NCBI GenBank assembly: GCA_963822485.1
Contig: CAWGHW010000005.1
Location: forward strand, 1-64,000
Direction: 5' to 3'
DNA: 64,000 nucleotides
From: DASUBV01 sp963822485
Lineage (GTDB): Bacteria > Actinomycetota > Actinomycetes > Streptosporangiales > Streptosporangiaceae
The position numbers and the translations under genes were made by a program. Positions 17,120 to 26,088 of the stretch are shown one piece after another (positions within the stretch are counted from its first letter, which is position 1; each line of letters starts with the position of its first letter). The notes under the pieces were generated by a model. That model was not told the origin of the DNA. It did no database searches and was given only the letters and a program-made list of their open reading frames with translations.

Positions 17120-17278
17120 ATGGCACTCTCAACCGTACCCAGGGGAACTACTACCCCGCCCGACCCCGATCCAGGCCCGTGGCACGACGACCCCAACGAC
17201 CCGGCACCCGAGCCCAAGAAGGCTGAGCCGAAACCGGAGCCCAAGCCCAAGCCAGTGCCGGACCCCTGGCACGACTAA
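17120..17278 (+). CDS. 52-aa Pro/Lys/Asp-rich peptide with two PWHD motifs
   Basis: The gene starts with ATG after a strong TTACGGAGGGG site and ends with TAA, giving 52 residues. The peptide has a short Thr-rich start (MALSTVPRGTTTPP), a first motif PGPWHDDPNDP, a central PEPKKAEPKPEPKPKP stretch and a second motif PDPWHD at the C terminus. There is no signal peptide, membrane segment or cysteine. It lies 147 bp after the SARP gene, the position that afsS holds after afsR; afsS also encodes a small repeat protein. Whether it is an AfsS-like effector, a peptide signal or a precursor peptide is unknown. Confidence 0.7.
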   Translation: MALSTVPRGTTTPPDPDPGPWHDDPNDPAPEPKKAEPKPEPKPKPVPDPWHD

Positions 17279-17297
17279 GGGCTAGTACCAGCACCGC

Positions 17298-17393
17298 GCA
17301 CCCCGCGTATCTCCGCGTATCCGGGCGTATGCCCGCGTATCCCCCGGGCCGGGAGCCCCGAGTTCCTGACCGGGGGGTGATACGCGGGGTGCG
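17298..17393. repeat. GCGTAT iterons at 10-bp period within a 15-bp inverted repeat
   Basis: GCGTAT occurs at 17305, 17315, 17325 and 17335, exactly one helical turn apart. An inverted copy follows at 17380-17385. The outermost copy is part of a 15-bp perfect inverted repeat: CGCACCCCGCGTATC at 17297-17311 and its complement at 17379-17393. The array fills the gap between the PWHD peptide gene and the DUF2530 gene and looks like a cooperative protein-binding site. Confidence 0.8.
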
Positions 17394-17406
17394 TTAGCCT
17401 GGGCGG

Positions 17407-17679
17407 ATGTCCCGCGCCAGCCTGCCGGTCCCGCCTCCGCTGGAGGGCAACGACCGGCTGATCACCCTGGTGATCACCGCCGCGTGGGCGGTCGCCCTGA
17501 TCGTGCTGCTGGCCGTGCACGACCAGCTCGCGCCCGCCGACCGGTGGTGGACCTGGGCCGCGGCGACCGGGGTCGGCATCGGCATCTTCGCCCTGTTCTA
17601 CGTGCCCTGGCTCAAGCGGTCACGAGACCGCGCGGCGGCCCGCCGGACCGCCCGCGGCACGGACCATCCGGAGCGCTAG
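17407..17679 (+). CDS. DUF2530 membrane protein
   Basis: This 90-aa inner-membrane protein has two hydrophobic helices (about 20-38 and 50-70) and a basic C-terminal tail. The opening PVPPPLEGNDRLITLVITAAW is characteristic of the actinobacterial DUF2530 family, which has no known function. It is convergent with the DUF3027 gene; the two stop codons share the palindrome CTAG. The iteron array lies directly upstream of its start. Confidence 0.85.
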   Translation: MSRASLPVPPPLEGNDRLITLVITAAWAVALIVLLAVHDQLAPADRWWTWAAATGVGIGIFALFYVPWLKRSRDRAAARRTARGTDHPER

Positions 17680-18611
17680 CGGGAGTCGGCCGCCCCGTGA
17701 TCGAGGGTCTCGAAGACCGTGTCGGCCATGGACACCCCGGCCGTGTCGACCAGGTCATAGCCGAGCTCGTCGATGACCGGCAGCTGAGCGCCATGGCTCG
17801 GGGTGGCTCCGGCCGACTCCGAGTGCGCGCCGCAGCCATGGTCGAGAGACACCACCCGGCCGTCGTCAGGGGCGTACTCGTTGGCGCAGACCCCGAACAC
17901 CTGGCCCAGCGGGCCGGCCAGGCGAACCATGAACCCGCACGTCACGCATGGTCCCGGGGCGGCATTGGCCAGCGGGGTGCCCGGCCCGTGGTCGCTTGAG
18001 TACCAGCGCAGCGCGGCGCCATCGCGGCCGATGGCCGACAGCACGCGAGCGCGGCCGACCGGCTCGGCGTCGGCCTGACCGGGCGTCAGCGGCCCGCTGG
18101 GGACGGCCTGCGGCCCGGCCAGCGCGGCGGGCTCGGTGTAGCCGAGCGACGCGGCGAGATCACCGCCGCCCTCTTCCCAGGCGCTGTCCTCGCCCCACTC
18201 CAGCACGCCGTCGTCGCCCTCCAGCGACGCCACCGGGACCAGCCGCTCGTCGTCGGTCGGCGCGGGCATCAGGTCGCCGACACCCAGGTCGCCGGGCCGC
18301 ACGCGCTCGCTCCACGGCACCCACTCAGGCGCCAGCAGCGAGTCCGGGCCCGGCAGCAGCACGCACTCGTCGACGGTGACGACCTTGGCTCGCGAGGCCC
18401 TGGCCACCGTGACCGCCCAGCGCCAGCCCACGTAGGCCGGATCCAGGCAGGAGAACAGGTGGGTCACGACGCGGTCGGCGTCGGCCTGCAAGCCGACGTG
18501 CTCACCCACCTGGCCAGGACCGGCGATCTCGGTCGCGGCGGCCTGGGCCAGGTCAACCGCGGCCGCGCAGGCCTCATCCACTTCTCTGCTGCGCGTGCGA
18601 GTAGGGCTCAC
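17676..18611 (-). CDS. DUF3027 protein
   Basis: This 311-aa soluble protein is of the actinobacterial DUF3027 family, function unknown. Family marks are the N-terminal helical part (EVDEACAAAVDLAQAAATE), VGWRWAVTVARASRAKVVTV, and the C-terminal CVTCGFMVRLAGPLGQVFGV block followed by ANEYAPDDGRVVSLDHGCGAHS. The four cysteines and histidines in that block could bind zinc. It is divergent from an MFS gene, the usual neighbour of this family in actinomycetes, as are the following cold-shock gene and membrane protein. Confidence 0.88.
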   Translation of the reverse strand: MSPTRTRSREVDEACAAAVDLAQAAATEIAGPGQVGEHVGLQADADRVVTHLFSCLDPAYVGWRWAVTVARASRAKVVTVDECVLLPGPDSLLAPEWVPWSERVRPGDLGVGDLMPAPTDDERLVPVASLEGDDGVLEWGEDSAWEEGGGDLAASLGYTEPAALAGPQAVPSGPLTPGQADAEPVGRARVLSAIGRDGAALRWYSSDHGPGTPLANAAPGPCVTCGFMVRLAGPLGQVFGVCANEYAPDDGRVVSLDHGCGAHSESAGATPSHGAQLPVIDELGYDLVDTAGVSMADTVFETLDHGAADSR

Positions 18612-18727
18612 GTTAAGTAATTGTTCCTCATCTGACGGTAGCTATGCGGCCCCGCGAACGCCGCCATGCCGGGGCCGCCCGGCCAGGCGTGGTAGTACCA
18701 GGCCCGCATAGGAAGAATACTTGAGGC

Positions 18728-20302
18728 ATGGGAGACGCGGACCGCGAACCGAAGGCCCGGCGGGCAGGCCGGTCGATCGGCGCGGCGTCGCTGACGGTCG
18801 GCCGGTTCGGCGCCGCCGCGGCGCACGGCGCCGGCCGCGTCGTGCACCGCCTGAGCAGCGCCTCCGGGGCGGGCCGCACCGGCCTGTCCAGCCTGATCGA
18901 GCTGACCGCCGCCGGCTCCGTCGGGGACGCGTTCGTGGCCGTGTCGCTGGCGGGCACCCTGTTCTTCAGCGCGTCGGTCGACCAGGCCCGCGGCCGCATC
19001 GCCCTGGCCCTGCTGATCACGATCGCGCCGTTCGCGATCCTGGCCCCGTTCCTCGGACCGATGCTGGACCGGGTGCAGCAGGGCCGCCGTTACATCCTGA
19101 TGGGCACGCTCCTGGCCCGCGGCCTGCTGTGCTGGGGCATGGCCGGCGCGGTGCAGCACAACGACACGCTCACGCTGCTGCCGGCCGCCTTCGGCGTCCT
19201 GGTGCTCCAGAAGGCCTACGGTGTCACCCGCGCCGCGGTCACGCCCCGGCTGCTGCCCCGTGAGATCACGCTGGTGTCCGCCAATGCCCGGTCCGCGCTC
19301 GGGTCGCTGGTCGCCACCTCGCTGGGTGCGGTGGCCGCCGCGGGCGTCTCCTACGTGTTCGGCGGCGGCACGGGCGGCGCGGCCTGGGTGCTGCGCATCG
19401 GCACCGCGGTCTACCTGGCCGGGATCGCGCTCGCGCTGCGGCTGCCCGACGGCGTGGATGCCCCGGCGGCGGCCACGGACGGTGCCGCGGACAGCCCCGC
19501 GGACAGCCCGCCGAAGCCGGGCGACACCTGGCCGGAAACACCCGTGCCCGGCGAGTACGCGCGCCAGGAGCCGTACGCCGCCCACGACGGCCCCCAGCCG
19601 GGCGAGGACCGACCCGGACCAGACGGGACCCGGCCCGCGTCGGCCGGCCGTAGCTCGGGCCGGACCGGCCTGCGGCGGCTGTTCACCATGCCGACGGTCG
19701 GGCCCATCGTCCGCGAGGCCATGGAGGCGAACGCGACCCTGCGCGCGTTCTCCGGATTCATGATCTTCTTCCTGGCGTTCATCCTGCGCACCGAGCACTT
19801 CGCCGGCACGTCCGACAAGCTCGCACTGGGCGAGATGATCGGCGCCGCGGCGCTCGGCGGGTTCATCGGCACCGGAATCGGCGCCGCCCTGCGCTCCCGC
19901 GCGCCCCAGATGATCGTGTTCGCCACGCTCATCCTGGCCACCGTGACCTGTGCGCTCTGCGCGGTTTACTACGGCCTGTGGGCCGCGCTGATCGTCGCCC
20001 TCGCCGCCGCGCTCTGCCAGGCGCTGGTCAAGCTGGCCCTGGACTCGATCTTGCAGGACGAGATCGGCGAGGAGGTCAGGTCGTCCACGTTCGCCGTCTC
20101 CGAGACGCTGCACCAGCTGTCCTGGGTGGCCGGCGGCCTGCTCGGCCTGGCCATGTCACTGACCGGCAGCGGCGTCGCGGGCCTGGCCGTGGCGGGCGCG
20201 GGGCTGGCGGTGGCGCTGGTCTCGCTGCTGCTGGCCCGGCGGCGCCGGATCCTGAAGGCGCCGCGACGGTCCGCCGAGGTCGGCAGCCCGGTCAGCAGCT
20301 AA
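18728..20302 (+). CDS. MFS transporter with long cytoplasmic loop
   Basis: This 524-aa membrane protein shows MFS-like helices from about residue 60 to 235 and 330 to 505, split by a hydrophilic Pro/Asp-rich loop of about 75 residues (PAAATDGAADSPADSPPKPG and onward). An N-terminal basic, Ala-rich extension of about 50 residues precedes helix 1. The substrate is unknown. The same arrangement beside DUF3027 and a cold-shock gene is familiar from other actinomycetes, so it is probably core rather than acquired. Confidence 0.85.
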   Translation: MGDADREPKARRAGRSIGAASLTVGRFGAAAAHGAGRVVHRLSSASGAGRTGLSSLIELTAAGSVGDAFVAVSLAGTLFFSASVDQARGRIALALLITIAPFAILAPFLGPMLDRVQQGRRYILMGTLLARGLLCWGMAGAVQHNDTLTLLPAAFGVLVLQKAYGVTRAAVTPRLLPREITLVSANARSALGSLVATSLGAVAAAGVSYVFGGGTGGAAWVLRIGTAVYLAGIALALRLPDGVDAPAAATDGAADSPADSPPKPGDTWPETPVPGEYARQEPYAAHDGPQPGEDRPGPDGTRPASAGRSSGRTGLRRLFTMPTVGPIVREAMEANATLRAFSGFMIFFLAFILRTEHFAGTSDKLALGEMIGAAALGGFIGTGIGAALRSRAPQMIVFATLILATVTCALCAVYYGLWAALIVALAAALCQALVKLALDSILQDEIGEEVRSSTFAVSETLHQLSWVAGGLLGLAMSLTGSGVAGLAVAGAGLAVALVSLLLARRRRILKAPRRSAEVGSPVSS

Positions 20303-20308
20303 TGCGCC

Positions 20309-20692
20309 TCAGGCCTCGATGTCGGCGGCTACCGCTCGGAGCACGGCCCCGATCTTCTTGGCGTCCCGGCTGTCCGGGTGCTTGTCCCGCCGGTAGGTGT
20401 TCGAGATCCCGTCGAGCAGCTTGATCAGGTCCTCGACGAGCAGCACCATCTCTTCCGGGTCCTTCCGGCTGGCCTTGGCCACCGAGGGCGGCGCCTCGAG
20501 CACCCGCACCTGAAGGGCCTGCGTGCCGCGACGGCCCTCGGCGACGCCGAACTCCACGCGCTGCCCCGCCCGCAATGTCGAACCGCTGGCCGCCAGGGCA
20601 GTTGAGTGCACAAACACCTCACCGCCATCATCGCGGGTGAGGAAGCCGAACCCCTTGTCGGCGTCATACCACTTGACCTTGCCAGTGGGCAC
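20309..20692 (-). CDS. cold-shock domain protein with C-terminal extension
   Basis: This 127-aa protein begins with a cold-shock domain (residues 1-65; GKVKWYDADKGFGFLTRDD with both RNA-binding motifs KGFGFL and VFVHSTAL) and adds a helical tail of about 60 residues (PEEMVLLVEDLIKLLDGISN). The GTG at 20692 is chosen because the cold-shock fold begins at once; the frame is open further upstream only by composition. Its stop is six bases past the MFS stop on the other strand. Confidence 0.9.
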   Translation of the reverse strand: MPTGKVKWYDADKGFGFLTRDDGGEVFVHSTALAASGSTLRAGQRVEFGVAEGRRGTQALQVRVLEAPPSVAKASRKDPEEMVLLVEDLIKLLDGISNTYRRDKHPDSRDAKKIGAVLRAVAADIEA

Positions 20693-20831
20693 GAGCGGGA
20701 ACCTTACACGAAGAGGGACCGTCTGGATGCGGCCCGCGACGGATCGGAGCCACCCCACCAGGCTATCGGTTAGCGAGGTGTCAGGGCGATGCTGAATCAC
20801 CGCGAGCCGCTGGGCGCAGCGTCCCGCCAGC

Positions 20832-21509
20832 TCAGCCGAACCGGCGGGCCTTCTGCCAGGGCGGGACACCGGGCGAGCGCGGACCGCGCTCGGCCCGCCA
20901 GGCCAGGTAGATCGCGCCCAGCAGGGCGAGGATCCGGCTGAGGTGGCCGGCGAACACCCAGGCGTCGCGGACGTAGGTGGTCCAGTGCCGGTGGGTGCCG
21001 TCCAGCGACACCTCCACCACGATGCCCACGATGACCAGGAAGACCGGCAGCGCCAGGCCGATCCACTTGTCGCTGATGGTCCAGGCCTTGGAAAATGTGG
21101 CCACCAGGGCGCCTATCAGCCAGATCGGCGGGTAAATCAGCCCGCCCAGCCCGAGCAGCACCACGGCGACCGCCTCCAGCGGATGCCGCCGCACCCACTG
21201 GATCACCACCTGGACCGTCCTCCCGACGGCGACGCCCGCCGTGCCCAGGAAGTCCCCGCCCGGCCCAGGCGGCCCGCCGGGTTCGGCGCCCGCGGCCGGG
21301 CCGGACTGGCCGTCACGCGGCCCGCCGGGTTCGGCGCCCGCAGCCGGGCCGGACTGGCCGTCACGCGGCCCGCCCGGCCGGGCGCCGCTCAGCCGTGAGC
21401 CCGCGACCCGCAGCGGGCCCACCCGCATGGCCCTGGAGCGCACGCCGCTGGCCCAGGTCACCCGCCCGCCGCGCGGCGGAACCTCCGAGCCGGAGTCCGC
21501 TCCCGTCAC
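20832..21509 (-). CDS. membrane protein with Gly/Pro-rich repeat leader
   Basis: This 225-aa protein has a disordered N-terminal part with two exact copies of a 16-residue repeat (PGGPRDGQSGPAAGAE) and three or four hydrophobic helices (about 110-135, 137-165 and 190-205, with LIYPPIWLIGALVATFSKAW). Its GTG start overlaps the stop of the upstream gene (GTGA), so the two are probably co-translated. Function is unknown. Confidence 0.75.
   Translation of the reverse strand: MTGADSGSEVPPRGGRVTWASGVRSRAMRVGPLRVAGSRLSGARPGGPRDGQSGPAAGAEPGGPRDGQSGPAAGAEPGGPPGPGGDFLGTAGVAVGRTVQVVIQWVRRHPLEAVAVVLLGLGGLIYPPIWLIGALVATFSKAWTISDKWIGLALPVFLVIVGIVVEVSLDGTHRHWTTYVRDAWVFAGHLSRILALLGAIYLAWRAERGPRSPGVPPWQKARRFG
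21271..21370. repeat. in-frame 48-bp tandem duplication
   Basis: A 48-bp unit occurs at 21271-21318 and 21319-21366 with one mismatch, and a partial third copy begins at 21367. The length is a multiple of three, so it adds 16 residues per copy to the disordered leader of the membrane protein. Confidence 0.9.
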
Positions 21510-23140
21510 CGGCAGACCGACCAGCGTATTTCGACTAACGGGCCGCGGATCCTCGCTGTCCGTCGCGCCGGCCGCCCCGGTCGCGGCCGGGCTGGCCGAA
21601 CCAGCCCCAGGGGTGGCGGCCGCGGCCGCGGCGGCGCTCCCTGGCCCGCTGTCTGGGCCGGCGGCCGGTCCCGCGGCTGGCCCGGCGGCCGGTCCCGCGG
21701 CTGGCCCGCCGTCCGGCCCGGCAGCGGTCCGGCGTCCGGTCCGGCGGCTGGTCCGGCGGCTGGTCCGGTCCCAGCCGTCGCCGGGGCTTGCGGCCCGCTA
21801 GCGGCGGGGCCAGTGTCCGCGGCGTCGGCGTGGGGCGGCGTTCGGTCACCCGGGACGGCAGCGGGGGCGGCTCCCGGTCCCGCTGGGGCACCATTTGTTA
21901 GGGATGCTGGGGCAGGTCCGCTGGCGCTGGTCCCGCTGCCTGGTCCGGCCGCCGGGTGGGTCCAGTTCCCTCCCGCCGCGGCCGGGCCCGCCCAGTCCGC
22001 CTCGGCCGGGCTCAGCGTCGCCCAGTCCGGCCCCGGACGGCCCGGTGCAGTGTCGCTGGCCGCCGCGGTGTCGGTCGCCGCTATATCGTTCGCGGTCGTG
22101 TCGCTCGCCGCCGTGCCGCTCGCCGCGGTGGCCGCGGTGCCGCTCGCCGCCGTGCCGCTCGCCGCCGTGTCGCTCGCCGCCGTGCCGCTCGCCGCGATGT
22201 CGCTCGCCGCCGTGCCGCTCGCCGCCGATGTCGCTCGCCGCCGTGCCGCTCGCCGCCGTGTCGTTCGCCGCCGTGCCGCTCGCCGCGTGTCGCTCGCGCC
22301 GGTCGCGGCGGTGTCGGTCGCGGCGGTGTCGGTCGCGGCGGCGCTGTCGCGCTCGGTGGCCGCTGCGGGCGCCGGCGGCGTGCTGGTCGCGCTCCCGTTG
22401 ACCGCGGGCCCGGAGGGGCGGGCGGCGGGCGGCTGCTCGGCGCCCGGTTCCTGGCGAGCGGGCGGGCTCTCGGCGCCGGGCCGGCGGGCCGCCACCGACG
22501 GCCACTCGGGCCGGGCCGGCGGCACGGATTCGGCCGCCGGGCGTTGCGGGCTGGCGGCCGGCTCACCGGGCGCGGCAGGCTGCGGCGGGCCGCCCGCAGG
22601 CGGCAGGCCGGTGCCGGGACGGCGGCGCAGGCCGGGGCGGCGTGGGCTTGGCTGGCGCGGTACGACGATATCGCCGGGCCGCCAGCGCGACGAGATCGGC
22701 CGCCGGACCCGGACGATCTCCTCGAAGTCACCGGTCAGGGGGTTGTCCTCGGCGGGCTCGGGCACGATGGGCGCGTCACCGGGGGCCACGACCGCGGCCG
22801 AGGCCCGGAGCAGGCTGGCCACGTTGGCCGGGGCGGCGCGCAGCCGGCGCGCCCGGCCCGCCAGCGAGGAGTCAGCCGGGGCGTCCGTGCCGGGCTCGGT
22901 GCCTCCGGCGGCCAGCCGCTGGCGCTCGGCGTTCACCAGCGACTGGGGGTCGCCAAGCTGGGACAGCAGCTTGAGGACGTCCGCGGCCTGGATGCGTCCG
23001 ACGGCGCGCGTGTTCTGGTCGATGAACTCGCGCGTGCGGGCCAGGAAGGCCCGCCGGTCGTTCGCGGAGAGCCGGCCTCGCGCAGCAACCGACACGCGAT
23101 TCAGGTAGTCGCGGATCAGTTGTTCCGTGGGGGGGTTCAT
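21506..23140 (-). CDS. repeat-rich protein with conserved N-terminal helical domain
   Basis: This 544-aa protein has a conserved helical N-terminal region (1-80, LIRDYLNRVSVAARGRLSANDRRAF), like HAAS-type small domains, then a very long disordered Pro/Ala/Ser/Thr tail. Between about residues 280 and 350 the tail is built from five-residue repeats (AASGT/AASDT) encoded by a 15-bp minisatellite. One stretch of about 19 residues is Arg-rich because the repeat is read in another frame there. No membrane helix is evident. It is co-oriented and coupled with the membrane protein downstream. Function is unknown. Confidence 0.65.
   Translation of the reverse strand: MNPPTEQLIRDYLNRVSVAARGRLSANDRRAFLARTREFIDQNTRAVGRIQAADVLKLLSQLGDPQSLVNAERQRLAAGGTEPGTDAPADSSLAGRARRLRAAPANVASLLRASAAVVAPGDAPIVPEPAEDNPLTGDFEEIVRVRRPISSRWRPGDIVVPRQPSPRRPGLRRRPGTGLPPAGGPPQPAAPGEPAASPQRPAAESVPPARPEWPSVAARRPGAESPPARQEPGAEQPPAARPSGPAVNGSATSTPPAPAAATERDSAAATDTAATDTAATGASDTRRAARRRTTRRRAARRRATSAASGTAASDIAASGTAASDTAASGTAASGTAATAASGTAASDTTANDIAATDTAAASDTAPGRPGPDWATLSPAEADWAGPAAAGGNWTHPAAGPGSGTSASGPAPASLTNGAPAGPGAAPAAVPGDRTPPHADAADTGPAASGPQAPATAGTGPAAGPAAGPDAGPLPGRTAGQPRDRPPGQPRDRPPAQTAGQGAPPRPRPPPLGLVRPARPRPGRPARRTARIRGPLVEIRWSVCR
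22098..22300. repeat. 15-bp coding minisatellite with paired indels
   Basis: About thirteen imperfect copies of a 15-bp unit (plus strand GTGCCGCTCGCCGCC and the variant with TCG) are arrayed head to tail. One extra G at 22227 and one missing base near 22286 shift the frame between those points and then restore it. Confidence 0.88.
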
Positions 23141-23231
23141 GGCCCGATAATCCCCCTTCGCGCCCGCCTTGTGGAGCCGGCACGCAGGAAATTTCCCGTT
23201 ACGCGATCCGTTCCCTGGCCCGGAATGCGAA

Positions 23232-23264
23232 GAGGCGGCCCCGGTGTAAAACCGGGACCGCCTC
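23232..23264 (-). terminator. terminator downstream of groEL
   Basis: GAGGCGG and CCCGGT pair with ACCGGG and CCGCCTC, with one mismatch and a GTAAA loop. It lies 74 bp after the groEL stop and before the next gene on the same strand. There is only a weak T-rich tail. Confidence 0.7.
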
Positions 23265-23337
23265 CTGCGTGCTGAGCCGACTGGCTCGGCGGGCTTCTCG
23301 CCTCGTCCTGCCCGGCCCGGAGGCCGGGAGTGCGGGA

Positions 23338-24960
<1,623 letters not shown>

Positions 24961-25090
24961 AGGCTTCCAGTCCTCCTAGGAACTTCTGCCTTGCAGGCCG
25001 ATCGGGCCGATGCCCGCGACGGACGGCCAACCCTGCGGACATTCCCTTCCTGCCGCCGGCTCAGCCTCATCGCCCGATAACGCCACTGCG

Positions 25091-25117
25091 TTGTCACTCT
25101 CACCCCGAGAGTGCCAA
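25091..25117. promoter_or_regulatory. CIRCE element 1 (HrcA operator)
   Basis: TTGTCACTC, a 9-bp spacer, then GAGTGCCAA matches the CIRCE consensus TTAGCACTC-N9-GAGTGCTAA with three changes. It lies 131 bp upstream of groEL. Confidence 0.9.
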
Positions 25118-25125
25118 CGCCTTGT

Positions 25126-25152
25126 TTAGCACTCTCGGGGTGAGAGTGCAAG
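25126..25152. promoter_or_regulatory. CIRCE element 2 (HrcA operator)
   Basis: TTAGCACTC, a 9-bp spacer, then GAGTGCAAG matches the left CIRCE arm exactly and the right arm with two changes. Its spacer TCGGGGTGA is the reverse complement of the element 1 spacer, so the two operators form an inverted pair 8 bp apart. Confidence 0.93.
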
Positions 25153-25194
25153 CGGAGGGTCCCGGTCAGCGGCATATATGCAGGTCAGCCGGTT

Positions 25195-25358
25195 ATGCCC
25201 GAAGAGCCCGAAGGCCCGGCGCGGCGCTTCGGGGCGGTGCCGGGCCACCGGTCTTGAAATGCCCGAAGGCCCGGCGCCGCCCTCGGGGCAGTGCCGGGCC
25301 ACCGGTCTTGAAATGCCCGAAGGCCCGGCGCCGCCCTCGAGGCGGCGCCGGGCCTTCG
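25195..25358. repeat. three tandem hairpin-forming repeats downstream of cspA
   Basis: Three copies of a GCCCGAAGGCCCGGCGC-type unit start at 25195 (64 bp), 25259 (54 bp) and 25313 (partial). Each contains a CCCGGC/GCCGGG stem. The third has evolved into the perfect terminator stem listed separately. No gene is present here. Confidence 0.85.
25318..25358 (-). terminator. cspA terminator hairpin
   Basis: An 18-bp perfect stem (25318-25335 with 25341-25358) closes over the 5-nt loop CTCGA, 15 bp after the cspA stop. On the minus strand it is followed by GCATTTC, a short T-run. Confidence 0.85.
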
Positions 25359-25373
25359 TGATATACGGAGGTG

Positions 25374-25574
25374 CTACACGGCCCGCACGGCCTCAGCCTG
25401 GGGTCCGCGATCGCTCTGCGTAATCTCGAACTCGACCCGCTGACCCTCCTCGAGGGTGCGGTAGCCATCCGACTGGATAGCCGAGAAATGGACGAAGACG
25501 TCCCTGCCATTGTCGACCGCGATAAAGCCGTAGCCCTTGTCCGCGTTGAACCACTTGACGGTGCCCTGAGCCAT
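25374..25574 (-). CDS. cspA: cold-shock protein CspA family
   Basis: This 66-aa single-domain cold-shock protein binds single-stranded nucleic acid and acts as an RNA chaperone. Both RNP motifs are present (KGYGFIAV and VFVHFSAI) and the opening MAQGTVKWFNADKGYGFI is canonical. The length is normal. A 238-bp upstream gap before moaD leaves room for a long structured leader, usual for this family. Three hairpin repeats follow it. Confidence 0.97.
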   Translation of the reverse strand: MAQGTVKWFNADKGYGFIAVDNGRDVFVHFSAIQSDGYRTLEEGQRVEFEITQSDRGPQAEAVRAV

Positions 25575-25812
25575 CCCGAATACTCCCTAACTTTTGCTCG
25601 GGCTGCGAGTCCCGCCCTTGCTACGCGGGAGCCCGTTGATCGCGCTACAGGCCAGGGATCGCGAAAGCTCAGCTGCCGCTCACGCCGTACCAACAACTGC
25701 GACCGGTGAAGACTTTACATCGTGCCGTGCGTCACTGCGCCCACTTGCGCCCCTAAATCGGGCACAGTGCGACCCGTGCGCCAGGCCGCTGATCTCCGGC
25801 TGACGGGGGGGC

Positions 25813-26088
25813 TCAGCCGCCCGCTACCGCCGGGATTACGGACACCTGAACGCCCGAGGGCACCTCGGTGTCAAGGCCCTGGGCGAGCCGCACGTCCTCG
25901 TCGCCGACGTAGACGTTGACGAATCGCCGCAGCTTCCCGGCATCGTCCAGGATCCGGCCGCTGAGTCCGGGATAGGACACGTCGAGTCCGGTAATGACGT
26001 CGCGCAGCGTGCCGGGATCGGTGGCTACCTCGGCCGCCCCGCCGGTATAGCTGCGCAGAATGGTGGGGATCCGGACTGACACGCTCAT
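25813..26088 (-). CDS. MoaD/ThiS-family sulfur carrier protein
   Basis: This 91-aa ubiquitin-fold protein has the C-terminal Gly-Gly (PAVAGG) that is adenylated and converted to a thiocarboxylate in sulfur carriers. The core VRIPTILRSYTGGAAEV and NVYVGDEDVRLAQGLDTEV fit the CysO/MoaD-like actinobacterial group. Its ATG overlaps the thrC stop by four bases, so it is made together with the threonine-synthase-like protein and sits under the same SAM riboswitch. No CysM or Mec homologue is adjacent. The acceptor of its sulfur is unknown. Confidence 0.92.
   Translation of the reverse strand: MSVSVRIPTILRSYTGGAAEVATDPGTLRDVITGLDVSYPGLSGRILDDAGKLRRFVNVYVGDEDVRLAQGLDTEVPSGVQVSVIPAVAGG

Noticed and set aside
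17120..17278. RiPP cluster around the PWHD peptide
   Set aside because: No radical-SAM, YcaO, lanthipeptide or protease gene lies nearby; the peptide is kept as a finding without a RiPP call.
22098..22300. CRISPR array or mobile repeat
   Set aside because: The 15-bp units are contiguous and coding (AASGT/AASDT); it is a minisatellite within a gene.
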